In this document: positions 1-7,953 of the stretch, piece after piece
Numbering within the stretch: the first letter of the stretch is position 1
Layout: every line of letters begins with the position of its first letter
From: Halomonas sp. HL-48
GTDB taxonomy: Bacteria > Pseudomonadota > Gammaproteobacteria > Pseudomonadales > Halomonadaceae
Assembly (NCBI RefSeq): GCF_001314875.1
Contig: NZ_LJZS01000006.1
Span: 99,126-163,125, forward strand
DNA length: 64,000 nt
Direction: 5' to 3'
Notes under the pieces: generated by a model
What the model saw: the letters and a program-made list of their open reading frames with translations, nothing else
What the model was told of the DNA's origin: nothing
The model's database searches: none
Program-made: the position numbers and the translations under genes

Positions 1-51
1 TTTCGTGCCAATCAGGCGACCCGCCAGGAATTTTTAATGCTGGTCAGCTAA
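1..51 (+). CDS. C-terminal end of an unidentified gene (partial)
   Basis: The first 17 codons of the window read open in frame 1 and end with TAA at 49-51, giving the tail FRANQATRQEFLMLVS. Codon use is ordinary for the window and gabD follows on the same strand about 107 bases later. The fragment is too short to identify, and could also be chance reading of non-coding DNA. Confidence 0.4.
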   Translation, partial: FRANQATRQEFLMLVS

Positions 52-158
52 CACTTATCTGCCCGATAGTGTCAGACGGTTGGTCTGCTACCCTGTTTCG
101 TCATAGCATGAAGAAGTCTATTTGCTGATGAGTCCCTTGCAAGGGGCAGGAGTCTGTC

Positions 159-1616
159 ATGGAAGCGCTTAAAGAGACCAAGCTGTACTGTCCGTTTGCC
201 TATATCGATGGAAGTTGGGTGGCGGCCGACAGCGGCGAGCAGATCAATGTGCTGAATCCGGCCACTGGCGAGACGGTCGGTGACATGCCAAGGCTTGGCA
301 AAGCGGAAACCGAGCGCGCTATCGAGGCGGCCGATGCGGCACTCCCGGCATGGCGCTCGCTGACCGCCCAGGAGCGAGCGGATTTATTGCTGAAATGGCA
401 CGATCTGATGCTCGAGCATCAACAGGATCTGGCCATGCTGATGACCCACGAGCAGGGCAAGCCACTCAAAGAAGCCGCGGGCGAAATTGCTTACGCCGCC
501 AGCTTTCTGCGCTGGTTTGCTGAAGAGGCCCGTCGCGTCTACGGCGAAACCATTCCCGCCGCCAATTCCCACCAGCGGATCGTGGTCACCAAGCAGCCTG
601 TGGGCGTTGTCGGGGCCATCACGCCCTGGAACTTCCCCGCGGCGATGATTACCCGTAAGGCGGGCGCTGCGCTGGCGGCCGGCTGTACCATCGTTGTCAA
701 ACCCGCGAGCCAGACGCCGTTTTCGGCCACGGCGCTTGCCATGCTGGCGGAACGCGCCGGGATCCCGCGGGGTGTTTTCAACGTCGTGCCGGGTAGTGCC
801 ACCGACATTGCCGCGGCGCTTACCCAGTCCCCCAAAGTGCGTAAGATTACCTTCACCGGCTCAACCGAAGTGGGTCGCAAGCTGATGGCGCAGGCGGCTG
901 AACACGTACAAAAGATATCGCTGGAGCTGGGCGGCAACGCGCCCTTCATCGTGTTTGAAGACGCCGATCTGGATGCCGCCGTCGACGGAGCTATGGCCGC
1001 CAAGTTCCGCAATGCCGGGCAGACCTGCATTTGCACCAATCGCTTCCTGGTCCAGTCGAGCGTGATCAATGCGTTCTGTGAAAAACTGGCCGTTGCGATG
1101 AACAGCGAGCTTTACGTGGGCAATGGAACGCAGAAGAATATCAATATCGGTCCGCTGATCGATGGCGACGGGGTCAAGAAGGTCAGTGAGCACGTTCAGG
1201 ACGCCGTGGACAAAGGGGCTCAGCTATTGCTGGGTGGCCACCCGCACCCGCTGGGCGGCAACTTCTTCAGTCCGACGTTGATCAGCTTTGCCACCCAGGA
1301 CATGAAAGTTGCGCAGGAAGAAACCTTCGGCCCCTTGGCCGCGGTATTTCCTTTCGATGATGAAGAAACCGCCATTGAAATGGCCAACGACACCCAATAC
1401 GGGCTGGCGTCGTACTTTTACTCGCGTGACCTCGGGCGCGTATGGCGGGTGGCCGAGGCGCTGGAATATGGCATGGTAGGTATCAATACCGGGCTGATTT
1501 CCAATGCGTCGGCGCCGTTTGGCGGCGTGAAAGCATCGGGTCTGGGGCGCGAAGGCGGCCACCAGGGCCTGGAAGAATATCTGGAGACCAAATACCTGTG
1601 TATTGATATCGGCTGA
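159..1616 (+). CDS. gabD: NAD(P)-dependent succinate-semialdehyde dehydrogenase
   Basis: An aldehyde dehydrogenase superfamily protein of 485 residues, close to E. coli GabD (482). It would oxidise succinate semialdehyde to succinate, the last step of GABA breakdown, in the cytoplasm. Visible landmarks are the TPWNFP segment, the cofactor-binding FTGSTEVG segment, the general-base glutamate E256 in ELGGNAPF and the catalytic cysteine C290 in GQTCICTNR. The start ATG has a purine-rich GGGGCAGGAG ribosome site just upstream. No gabT lies beside it in the window; the preceding gene is cut off. The exact substrate rests on overall resemblance to GabD; a related semialdehyde is possible. Confidence 0.88.
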   Translation: MEALKETKLYCPFAYIDGSWVAADSGEQINVLNPATGETVGDMPRLGKAETERAIEAADAALPAWRSLTAQERADLLLKWHDLMLEHQQDLAMLMTHEQGKPLKEAAGEIAYAASFLRWFAEEARRVYGETIPAANSHQRIVVTKQPVGVVGAITPWNFPAAMITRKAGAALAAGCTIVVKPASQTPFSATALAMLAERAGIPRGVFNVVPGSATDIAAALTQSPKVRKITFTGSTEVGRKLMAQAAEHVQKISLELGGNAPFIVFEDADLDAAVDGAMAAKFRNAGQTCICTNRFLVQSSVINAFCEKLAVAMNSELYVGNGTQKNINIGPLIDGDGVKKVSEHVQDAVDKGAQLLLGGHPHPLGGNFFSPTLISFATQDMKVAQEETFGPLAAVFPFDDEETAIEMANDTQYGLASYFYSRDLGRVWRVAEALEYGMVGINTGLISNASAPFGGVKASGLGREGGHQGLEEYLETKYLCIDIG

Positions 1617-1665
1617 GCCGACCCGCTCGCCTCGCCTTGAAACGCGCAAGCGGAAACAGGCAAGC

Positions 1666-1702
1666 AAAAGCCCTCATCGACAGCGTCGACGAGGGCTTTT
1701 TT
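1666..1702. terminator. Intrinsic terminator between gabD and purH
   Basis: A hairpin with arms AAAAGCCCTC and GAGGGCTTTTTT, extended by TCGAC/GTCGA inside, sits between two convergent genes. The T run is best for the gabD strand; the complementary A run on the left gives a weaker tail for purH, so it may serve both. Confidence 0.85.
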
Positions 1703-1714
1703 GAGGCGCATTGA

Positions 1715-3295
1715 TTAGTGGCGGAAGTGGCGCATGCCGGTAAACACCATGGCAATACCGGCTTCATTGGCCGCGTCGATCACTTCCTGGTCGCGCATGG
1801 AGCCGCCCGGCTGAATGACGGCGGTGATGCCCGCTTCGGCGGCGGCATCGATGCCGTCACGGAAGGGGAAGAATGCATCCGACGCCATTACGGAGCCCGG
1901 CACGGAGAGGCCTTCATCGGCGGCCTTGATGCCGGCAATCTTGGCGGAATAGACACGGCTCATTTGCCCGGCGCCCACGCCAACCGTCTGGCCGTTGTTG
2001 GCGTAGACAATGGCATTGGATTTGACGAATTTGGCTACCCGCCAGGCAAACGTCAGGTCGCGCAGTTCCTGGTCGGAGGGGGCACGCTTGCTGACCACCG
2101 TCAGTTCATCCCGGGATACCATGCCCTGGTCGCGTTCCTGTACCAGTAAGCCGCCGTTCACGCGCTTGAAATCCAGGGCGTGGGCGGTCTCGCCGGGCCA
2201 GTGCGCGCTGACGTCCAGCAGTCGAACGTTCTTTTTGGCTGCGACGATGGCAGCCGCGTCAGCGCTAACCCCAGGCGCGATGATGACCTCGACGAACTGA
2301 CGGTCGATGATGGCCTTAGCGGTGTCGGCATCGAGCGCCACGTTGAAGGCAATGATGCCGCCAAACGCGCTGGTCGGGTCGGTAGCGAAGGCCTTGTCGT
2401 AGGCGTCAAGGGCCGTGGCGCCAATGGCAACACCGCAGGGGTTGGCGTGCTTGACGATCACGCAGGCGGTATCGGTGAATGCCTTGACGCATTCAAAGGC
2501 GGCATCGGTGTCGGCGACGTTGTTGTACGACAGCGGCTTGCCCTGGAGCATTTTGGCCGTTGCCACGCTGGGCTCGTTGGCGTCGGCTTCGGTGTAAAAC
2601 GCGGCCTGCTGGTGCGGGTTTTCGCCGTAGCGCATCGTCTGCTGCTTGTGCAGCTGCAGGTTGAAGGTGCGCGGGAAGTCGCCTGCCGTCGCCTCCACTT
2701 TACGGCCCAGATAGTTGGCTATGGCACCGTCATAACTGGCGGTGTGCTCAAACGCTTTGACCGCGAGGTCGAAGCGGGTGGCATCGCTGACCTTGCCTTC
2801 CTGGGCGGCGAGTTCGCCAAGGATTCGCGGGTAGTCGTCGGCGCTGACCACGATGGTGGTGTAGGCGTGATTCTTGGCGCAGGCGCGGACCATGGTCGGG
2901 CCGCCGATGTCGATGTTTTCGATCGCGTCCTCAAGGGTGCAGTCAGGCTTGGCAACCGTGGCGGCGAAGGGGTAGAGGTTCACCACGACCATATCGATCG
3001 GGGTGATATCGTTGGCGGCCATGACGTCGTCGTCCTGTCCGCGGCGGGCCAGAATGCCGCCATGGATTTTAGGGTGCAGCGTTTTGACCCGGCCATCCAT
3101 GATTTCAGGAAAGCCGGTATGCTCGCTGACTTCCTTGACTGGAATCTGGTGTTCCTGCAGCAGCCTGAAGGTGCCGCCGGTGGAAAGGAGTTCCACGCCA
3201 TGTTCGTTCAAGCCGCGGGCAAACTCGACGATACCGGTTTTATCGGAAACGCTCAGCAGCGCGCGTCGGACGGGGGTCGCAGTACTATCAGCCAT
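1715..3295 (-). CDS. purH: Bifunctional AICAR formyltransferase/IMP cyclohydrolase
   Basis: PurH carries out the last two steps of de novo IMP synthesis: formyl transfer to AICAR and closure of the purine ring. The N-terminal MGS-like cyclohydrolase domain opens with LLSVSDKTG and STGGTFRLL. The transformylase domain shows [18 protein letters not shown] and the catalytic KHANPCG motif. At 526 residues it matches E. coli PurH (529). The reading frame is open further upstream through a TTG at 3364, but that would overlap fis; the ATG at 3295 gives the family N-terminus. It follows dusB and fis on the same strand with 49 bases between fis and purH. In Pseudomonas purD usually comes next; here the neighbour is the convergent gabD. 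Confidence 0.97.
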   Translation of the reverse strand: MADSTATPVRRALLSVSDKTGIVEFARGLNEHGVELLSTGGTFRLLQEHQIPVKEVSEHTGFPEIMDGRVKTLHPKIHGGILARRGQDDDVMAANDITPIDMVVVNLYPFAATVAKPDCTLEDAIENIDIGGPTMVRACAKNHAYTTIVVSADDYPRILGELAAQEGKVSDATRFDLAVKAFEHTASYDGAIANYLGRKVEATAGDFPRTFNLQLHKQQTMRYGENPHQQAAFYTEADANEPSVATAKMLQGKPLSYNNVADTDAAFECVKAFTDTACVIVKHANPCGVAIGATALDAYDKAFATDPTSAFGGIIAFNVALDADTAKAIIDRQFVEVIIAPGVSADAAAIVAAKKNVRLLDVSAHWPGETAHALDFKRVNGGLLVQERDQGMVSRDELTVVSKRAPSDQELRDLTFAWRVAKFVKSNAIVYANNGQTVGVGAGQMSRVYSAKIAGIKAADEGLSVPGSVMASDAFFPFRDGIDAAAEAGITAVIQPGGSMRDQEVIDAANEAGIAMVFTGMRHFRH

Positions 3296-3344
3296 GAGGG
3301 TGCTCGTGTGCAGGGTAAAAGTGGGAAACAATAACGCCCCACGG

Positions 3345-3689
3345 TCAGGGGGCGTCACCTTCAATAAGTCCGTAAAGCTTCAGTTTCTTGCGCAGCGTGC
3401 CACGGTTGAGGCCAAGCGCATCCGCGGCCCGGGTTTGGTTGCCGTCGGTGTGCTCCAGTACGCAGGCCAGCAGCGGCGCCTCTACTTCGGCCATCACCAT
3501 GGCGTACAGGTCGGTTGCCTGACTGCCATCGAGATGCTCGAAGTAGCGACGCATCGCGTCCTCCACGGCTTCGCGAAGCGGCTGCGGTGGAGCGCTGGCC
3601 GCCGGGTCTGCAAGCGTGCCGTTAAGCCGGGTGTGGGTGTCGCTGACACTGTTATCGCTGGAAAGAAGATCAAGATCGCGTTCGGTCAT
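3345..3689 (-). CDS. fis: Fis nucleoid-associated DNA-binding protein
   Basis: A 114-residue protein ending in the Fis helix-turn-helix: the C-terminal stretch contains [20 protein letters not shown] followed by [12 protein letters not shown]. Fis bends DNA and activates rRNA/tRNA promoters, and affects recombination and replication in fast growth. It is slightly longer than E. coli Fis (98) because of a Ser/Asp/Pro-rich N-terminal extension (about residues 1-35). Its ATG overlaps the dusB stop by four bases (ATGA), so the two are translationally coupled as in the classic dusB-fis operon. Control would lie upstream of dusB. Confidence 0.95.
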   Translation of the reverse strand: MTERDLDLLSSDNSVSDTHTRLNGTLADPAASAPPQPLREAVEDAMRRYFEHLDGSQATDLYAMVMAEVEAPLLACVLEHTDGNQTRAADALGLNRGTLRKKLKLYGLIEGDAP

Positions 3690-4726
3690 GCTGCATAGCT
3701 TCCTTTGGCTAGCAGACGCTTGATGGCATCGGGCGCCATGGCGTCGTTGATCCAGTTAACTTGTGTTTCAGTGGATACCAATCCGTTGAACTGCTGTTTC
3801 AAATCACGCCGTTGATCCGGGGTGAAGCGGGCATCCTCGTTGAGATACCAGCCCAGGTGCTTGCGCGCGATGCGCACGCCCATGGTCGCCCCGTAGAACC
3901 CATGCAGAGCACTCAAATGATCAACCAGCACATGGCGACGTTCGTCCAGGCTGGGCGCAGCACCGTGCTCGCCGTGCTCTAGAAAATGCTGAATCTGCTG
4001 GAAAATCCATGGATTGCCCTGGGCTGCACGGCCCACCATGACAGCGTCTGCCTGGGTGTAGCGCAGTACCTCCGCCGCTTTTTCCGGGCTGGTGATATCG
4101 CCGTTGGCAATCACCGGAATGCCCAGGCGCGACTTGATATCCGCAATGGTGTCGTACTCCGCCCATCCAGTATAGCGCTGCTCGCGATGGCGGCCATGAA
4201 CCGCTAGCGATTGAATGCCTGCCTCCTCGGCAAGTCGCGCAATACGCACGCCGTTATTGGAGTCAGCACACCAGCCAGTACGTATTTTCAGCGTCACGGG
4301 GATATCGACGGCGTTGACCACGGCGTCAAGAATAGCGCCGACGAGTTTTTCATCGCGCAGCAGGGCAGAGCCAGCGGCCTTGTTGCAGACCTTTTTGGCC
4401 GGGCAGCCCATATTGATATCGATCACCTGCGCGCCCAGGTCCGCATTCAGCCTGGCGGCGTGGGCGAGCATCTCGGCATCGCCGCCGGCGATCTGCACCA
4501 CCCGTGGATCAGGCTCGCCGCGATGGTCCATGCGCAACTGGGATTTGCGCGTATGCCAAAGGCTGGGGTCGGCGGTAACCATTTCGCCCACCACCCAGCC
4601 CGCCCCCAGGCGCCGGCATAGCTGGCGGAATGGGCGGTCGGTTACCCCGGCCATAGGCGCAAGCATCAGCCGGTTGGGCAGTGCGTACAGGCCAATCTTG
4701 AGCGGTTGAGATGTCGATAGGGTCAT
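3686..4726 (-). CDS. dusB: tRNA-dihydrouridine synthase B
   Basis: An FMN-dependent enzyme reducing uridine to dihydrouridine in the tRNA D-loop. The 346-residue sequence has the TIM-barrel N-terminus LMLAPMAGVTD, the active-site cysteine in NMGCPAKKV, LKIRTGW, the HGRHREQRY segment and the FMN-phosphate site IANGDI / GRAAQGNPWIF. It is the first gene of the dusB-fis(-purH) operon, which marks it as DusB rather than DusA or DusC. A 29-base perfect dyad lies about 45 bases upstream of its start. Confidence 0.95.
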   Translation of the reverse strand: MTLSTSQPLKIGLYALPNRLMLAPMAGVTDRPFRQLCRRLGAGWVVGEMVTADPSLWHTRKSQLRMDHRGEPDPRVVQIAGGDAEMLAHAARLNADLGAQVIDINMGCPAKKVCNKAAGSALLRDEKLVGAILDAVVNAVDIPVTLKIRTGWCADSNNGVRIARLAEEAGIQSLAVHGRHREQRYTGWAEYDTIADIKSRLGIPVIANGDITSPEKAAEVLRYTQADAVMVGRAAQGNPWIFQQIQHFLEHGEHGAAPSLDERRHVLVDHLSALHGFYGATMGVRIARKHLGWYLNEDARFTPDQRRDLKQQFNGLVSTETQVNWINDAMAPDAIKRLLAKGSYAA

Positions 4727-4770
4727 GGCAATGGGCGCTTTGATAGTGCGATTAACGACCCTGGAGTCGT

Positions 4771-4799
4771 TCGAGGAGGCGTATGATACGCCTCCTCGA
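4771..4799. repeat. 29-bp perfect inverted repeat upstream of dusB-fis
   Basis: Two perfectly complementary 14-base arms (TCGAGGAGGCGTAT and ATACGCCTCCTCGA) flank a single central base. There is no T run on either strand, so it is not a typical intrinsic terminator. It lies in the 110-base gap between the prmA stop and the dusB start. It could be an operator for a dimeric regulator of dusB-fis, an RNA hairpin at the prmA 3' end, or a copy of a genome-wide palindrome. Confidence 0.7.
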
Positions 4800-4836
4800 C
4801 GGCGGGGTGAAGGCGGCCTATGTCGTAAACTAAAGA

Positions 4837-5748
4837 TTAAGCAGGGCGCTGCCCGGTTAGCCGCACCCAGCCTTCGCGCACGGTCGGTGAATCTATCTGC
4901 AAGCCCTGCGCCTGGTAGGCGTGGATCACGTCGTCGGCCTGATTGGCCAGAATGCCCGAGAGCGCAAGTCGTCCGCCGGGCGCTACGTGGCTGGCAATCG
5001 TCGGCGCAAGCTCCACCAGAGGCCCTGCCAGGATGTTGGCGGTCACGATCGGATACTGGCCCGCCGCCAGCTGCTCAGGGTAGCAAAGCGACAGCACTGA
5101 CTCACCGATTTGATTGCGCTGGGCATTGTCGCGGCTTGCCTGCAGTGCCTGTGGGTCAATATCTGTTCCATCGGCATGCACCGCGCCGAGCTTTAATGCC
5201 GCGATGGCCAGAATGCCCGAGCCGCAGCCGATATCGAGCACCTGTTGACCGGCGAGCAGGCCGTTGACCGCCAAGCCGTCAAGCCATTCCAGGCAAAGTG
5301 CCGTTGTCGGGTGGGTGCCGGTGCCAAAGGCAAGGCCGGGGTCGAGCACCAGATTGACGCCGTCGGTTTGGGGCGGCTCGTGCCAGCTGGGAACGATCCA
5401 CAGCCGCTCCCCCATGCGCAGTGGCGTGAAGTCCTCCATCCACTCGCGCTCCCAATCGCGATCCGCCAGCAATTCGTACTCAATTGTCGGGCAGGGTTCG
5501 TCCGGCACCTGTTCGGCCCAGGCGGCTTCGATACGCGCAAGCATTGCGTCGATGCCCTCCAGGTCGTCATACAGGCCGGTCACGACGGTGTCTTGCCAAA
5601 GGGGGGTCGTTCCGCGTTCGGGCTCGAATACCGGGTCATCGTGGGCGTCTTGCAGCCCAATGGCCGTGGCGCCTTCTTCCAGTAGCAGCTCTTCCAGGAG
5701 TTCTGCCTGCTCGGGGGGAACGTGCGCTTTCAGTTGAAGCCAGGGCAT
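4837..5748 (-). CDS. prmA: Ribosomal protein L11 methyltransferase
   Basis: PrmA trimethylates ribosomal protein L11 using S-adenosylmethionine. The 303-residue product (E. coli 293) has the family N-terminus MPWLQLKAHV, a linker with WEREWMEDF, the substrate-loop signature AFGTGTHPTT, the SAM-binding motif VLDIGCGSGILAIAA and the NIL motif in TANILAGPL. The ATG at 5748 is chosen over an upstream in-frame TTG because it matches the family start and has a GGAG site. It follows accC on the same strand, but a strong terminator-like hairpin lies between them. Confidence 0.95.
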   Translation of the reverse strand: MPWLQLKAHVPPEQAELLEELLLEEGATAIGLQDAHDDPVFEPERGTTPLWQDTVVTGLYDDLEGIDAMLARIEAAWAEQVPDEPCPTIEYELLADRDWEREWMEDFTPLRMGERLWIVPSWHEPPQTDGVNLVLDPGLAFGTGTHPTTALCLEWLDGLAVNGLLAGQQVLDIGCGSGILAIAALKLGAVHADGTDIDPQALQASRDNAQRNQIGESVLSLCYPEQLAAGQYPIVTANILAGPLVELAPTIASHVAPGGRLALSGILANQADDVIHAYQAQGLQIDSPTVREGWVRLTGQRPA

Positions 5749-5767
5749 GCCGGGTCTCCGCAACACC

Positions 5768-5796
5768 AAAAAAAGCGGGATGGCGCTGCCACCCCG
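5768..5796 (-). terminator. Terminator-like hairpin between accC and prmA
   Basis: Read on the minus strand, CGGGGTGGC and GCCATCCCG pair across an AGC loop (one G-U pair) and are followed by C and seven Ts. It has the form of an intrinsic terminator, but its T run ends about 19 bases before the prmA start codon. prmA would therefore depend on readthrough, so partial termination is likely. Confidence 0.75.
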
Positions 5797-5820
5797 TTCG
5801 GACCGTGCTCAGCGTAAGCG

Positions 5821-7161
5821 TTAGCTGCTGAGTTTCTTTTCGAGATAGTGGATGTTGACGCCACCCTGGCGGAAGTAGCTGTCCCGCACCAGGTCCTTCT
5901 GCAAGTCGATATTGGTCTTGATACCCTCGACCAGCAGCTCATCCAGCGCATTGCGCATGCGGGTAAGCGCAATCTCGCGGTCTTCTCCCCAGGTGATCAG
6001 CTTGCCAATCAGCGAGTCGTAGTGGGGCGGCACGGTGTAGCCGGTGTACAGGTGAGAATCCATGCGTACACCCAGGCCGCCAGGCGCGTGATAAAGCGTC
6101 ACCTTGCCGGGGGACGGCATGAAGGTGCGGGAATCTTCGGCGTTGATGCGGCATTCAAAGGCGTGACCGTTGATCTTGACGTCGTCCTGGCGAATCGTCA
6201 GCGGCATGCCCGAGGCAATACGCAGCTGTTCCTTGACGATGTCGACGCCCGTGACCATCTCGGTGACCGGGTGCTCAACCTGGACGCGGGTGTTCATCTC
6301 GATAAAGAAGAAATCGCCGTCCTCGTAGAGGAATTCGAACGTCCCAGCGCCGCGGTAGTTGATTTCCAGGCAGGCCTGGCGGCAGGCTTCCAGCACCCTG
6401 GCGCGGGCCTCGGGGTCGATGCCCGGTGCCGGGGCTTCTTCCAGCACTTTCTGGTGGCGGCGCTGCAGGGAGCAATCGCGGTCATAGAGATGAATGGCGT
6501 TGCCCTGACCATCGGCGAGTACCTGGACTTCCACGTGGCGCGGGTTTTCGAGGAATTTCTCCATATAGACGGTGCCATCGCCAAATGAAGAGTGGGCCTC
6601 GGTGCGCGTGACGTTGATGGCCGATAACAGGTGACCTTCGGCGTGCACGACGCGCATGCCACGGCCACCACCACCGGCTGCCGCTTTGATGATCACCGGG
6701 TAGCCGATGCGTCGAGCGGTGGCGAGATTGATATCATCATCGTCGCCCAGCGGGCCGTCCGAGCCGGGCACGGTGGGCACGCCAGCCGCCTTCATGGACT
6801 CAATGGCGCTGACCTTGTCGCCCATCAGACGAATCGTCTCGGCGCGTGGGCCGATAAACGTGAAGCCGGAGCGCTCTACCTGCTCGGCAAAGTTGGCATT
6901 CTCGGACAGGAAGCCGTAGCCGGGATGAATGGCGCTTGAGTCGGTGACTTCCGCGGCGCTGATCAATGCCGGGATATTGAGATAGGACTGTGCGGAGGAG
7001 GCCGGGCCGATGCACACGGCTTCGTCAGCCAGGCGTACGTGCATGAGTTCGCGGTCGGCCTTGGAGTGCACCGCCACGGTTTTGATGCCTAGCTCTTTAC
7101 AGGCCCGGAGGATACGTAGGGCAATCTCGCCGCGGTTGGCGATAAGTACCTTGTCGAGCAT
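5821..7161 (-). CDS. accC: Biotin carboxylase subunit of acetyl-CoA carboxylase
   Basis: AccC carboxylates the biotin on AccB using ATP and bicarbonate, the first half-reaction of fatty acid synthesis. The 446 residues (E. coli 449) include [13 protein letters not shown], the ATP-grasp glycine loop [10 protein letters not shown], and [16 protein letters not shown] with the catalytic residues. Another in-frame ATG at 7173 would add four residues (MDSP); the start at 7161 matches the usual MLDK N-terminus, and neither has a clear ribosome site. It lies about 30 bases after accB on the same strand and is surely co-transcribed. Confidence 0.97.
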   Translation of the reverse strand: MLDKVLIANRGEIALRILRACKELGIKTVAVHSKADRELMHVRLADEAVCIGPASSAQSYLNIPALISAAEVTDSSAIHPGYGFLSENANFAEQVERSGFTFIGPRAETIRLMGDKVSAIESMKAAGVPTVPGSDGPLGDDDDINLATARRIGYPVIIKAAAGGGGRGMRVVHAEGHLLSAINVTRTEAHSSFGDGTVYMEKFLENPRHVEVQVLADGQGNAIHLYDRDCSLQRRHQKVLEEAPAPGIDPEARARVLEACRQACLEINYRGAGTFEFLYEDGDFFFIEMNTRVQVEHPVTEMVTGVDIVKEQLRIASGMPLTIRQDDVKINGHAFECRINAEDSRTFMPSPGKVTLYHAPGGLGVRMDSHLYTGYTVPPHYDSLIGKLITWGEDREIALTRMRNALDELLVEGIKTNIDLQKDLVRDSYFRQGGVNIHYLEKKLSS

Positions 7162-7191
7162 GGGAGAGTCCATCCGTATTGAAATGAAGGT

Positions 7192-7659
7192 TTAAGCGAG
7201 GACGATCATTGGCTGATCGAATTCCACCGGCTCACCGTCTTCTACCAGAATGGCTTCCACTACGCCGTCGCGGTCCGCTTCAATTTGGTTCATCATTTTC
7301 ATGGCTTCCACGATGCACACCGTGTCGCCTTGCTTGACCGTGTCGCCAACTTCTACAAAGGACTTGGCGCCCGGCGCAGGGCTGCGATAGAAGGTGCCAA
7401 CCATGGGCGAGTTGACGGCTTCACCGCGATAGCTTTTGCCGGGGGCCGACTCTGCTTCAGGCGCCACATTTGCAGCGGGGGCGGCCGGCGCCTGTTGAGG
7501 GGCGTACTGAGCATACTGGGGCATTGACTGTGGCTGCCAGGTAGCCCCGTTAGGATGGCGGCTAATGCGGACAGACTCTTCGCCTTCCTGAATTTCAATC
7601 TCGCTAATATTGGACTCTTCAAGCAGCTCAATCAGTTTTTTGACTTTGCGGATATCCAT
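7192..7659 (-). CDS. accB: Biotin carboxyl carrier protein of acetyl-CoA carboxylase
   Basis: The 155-residue carrier swings covalently bound biotin between AccC and the AccAD carboxyltransferase. An N-terminal helix ([16 protein letters not shown]), a flexible Pro/Ala/Gln-rich linker (about residues 40-70) and the biotinyl domain are all present. The biotin acceptor is K121 in EAMKMMN, within the usual AMKM motif. In Pseudomonas aroQ lies between dsbD and accB; here that gene is absent and about 294 bases without an evident gene precede accB. Confidence 0.97.
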   Translation of the reverse strand: MDIRKVKKLIELLEESNISEIEIQEGEESVRISRHPNGATWQPQSMPQYAQYAPQQAPAAPAANVAPEAESAPGKSYRGEAVNSPMVGTFYRSPAPGAKSFVEVGDTVKQGDTVCIVEAMKMMNQIEADRDGVVEAILVEDGEPVEFDQPMIVLA

Positions 7660-7953
7660 TACCTGGCCCCATCACTATCGTTAAGAGTGGTGTGCTTACT
7701 ACGCGGAAACAGCGCAGTAAACCAAATTAAAAAAATTAGAGAACGCCGCATGATGACGAACGTTACCCTTTTTTACTGCTAATAAAAGCAGAAGTTCAAT
7801 TAATATGGTGGCGAAGTGTGCCGAAAAACTCATACGATGTCCAGCCACCGCAGTGTTCGGGCTCAAGGCTATATTTAAACGGCCGTTTGACGAACTTCGC
7901 GACAAGACCCGCCCAGATCACGCGGCGCGGGTAGTTGCCTTACCTATGCCAGC
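7660..7953. other. Intergenic region upstream of accB
   Basis: This gap between dsbD and accB on the same strand must hold the accBC promoter and leader. The half next to accB is clearly AT-richer than its surroundings (runs such as AAATTAAAAAAATTAGAG near 7723). No promoter with good boxes at proper spacing, no strong terminator for dsbD and no convincing small gene could be fixed by eye. Confidence 0.5.

Noticed and set aside
2180..3334. Long open frame of 384 codons antisense to purH
   Set aside because: It lies wholly opposite a clear purH gene, has no recognisable motif, and its low-complexity Gly/Val/Arg/Asp content is typical of antisense frames in GC-rich coding DNA.
7699..7905. 68-codon open frame in the accB leader region
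   Set aside because: It has no ribosome site, no family resemblance, and crosses the AT-rich promoter region.
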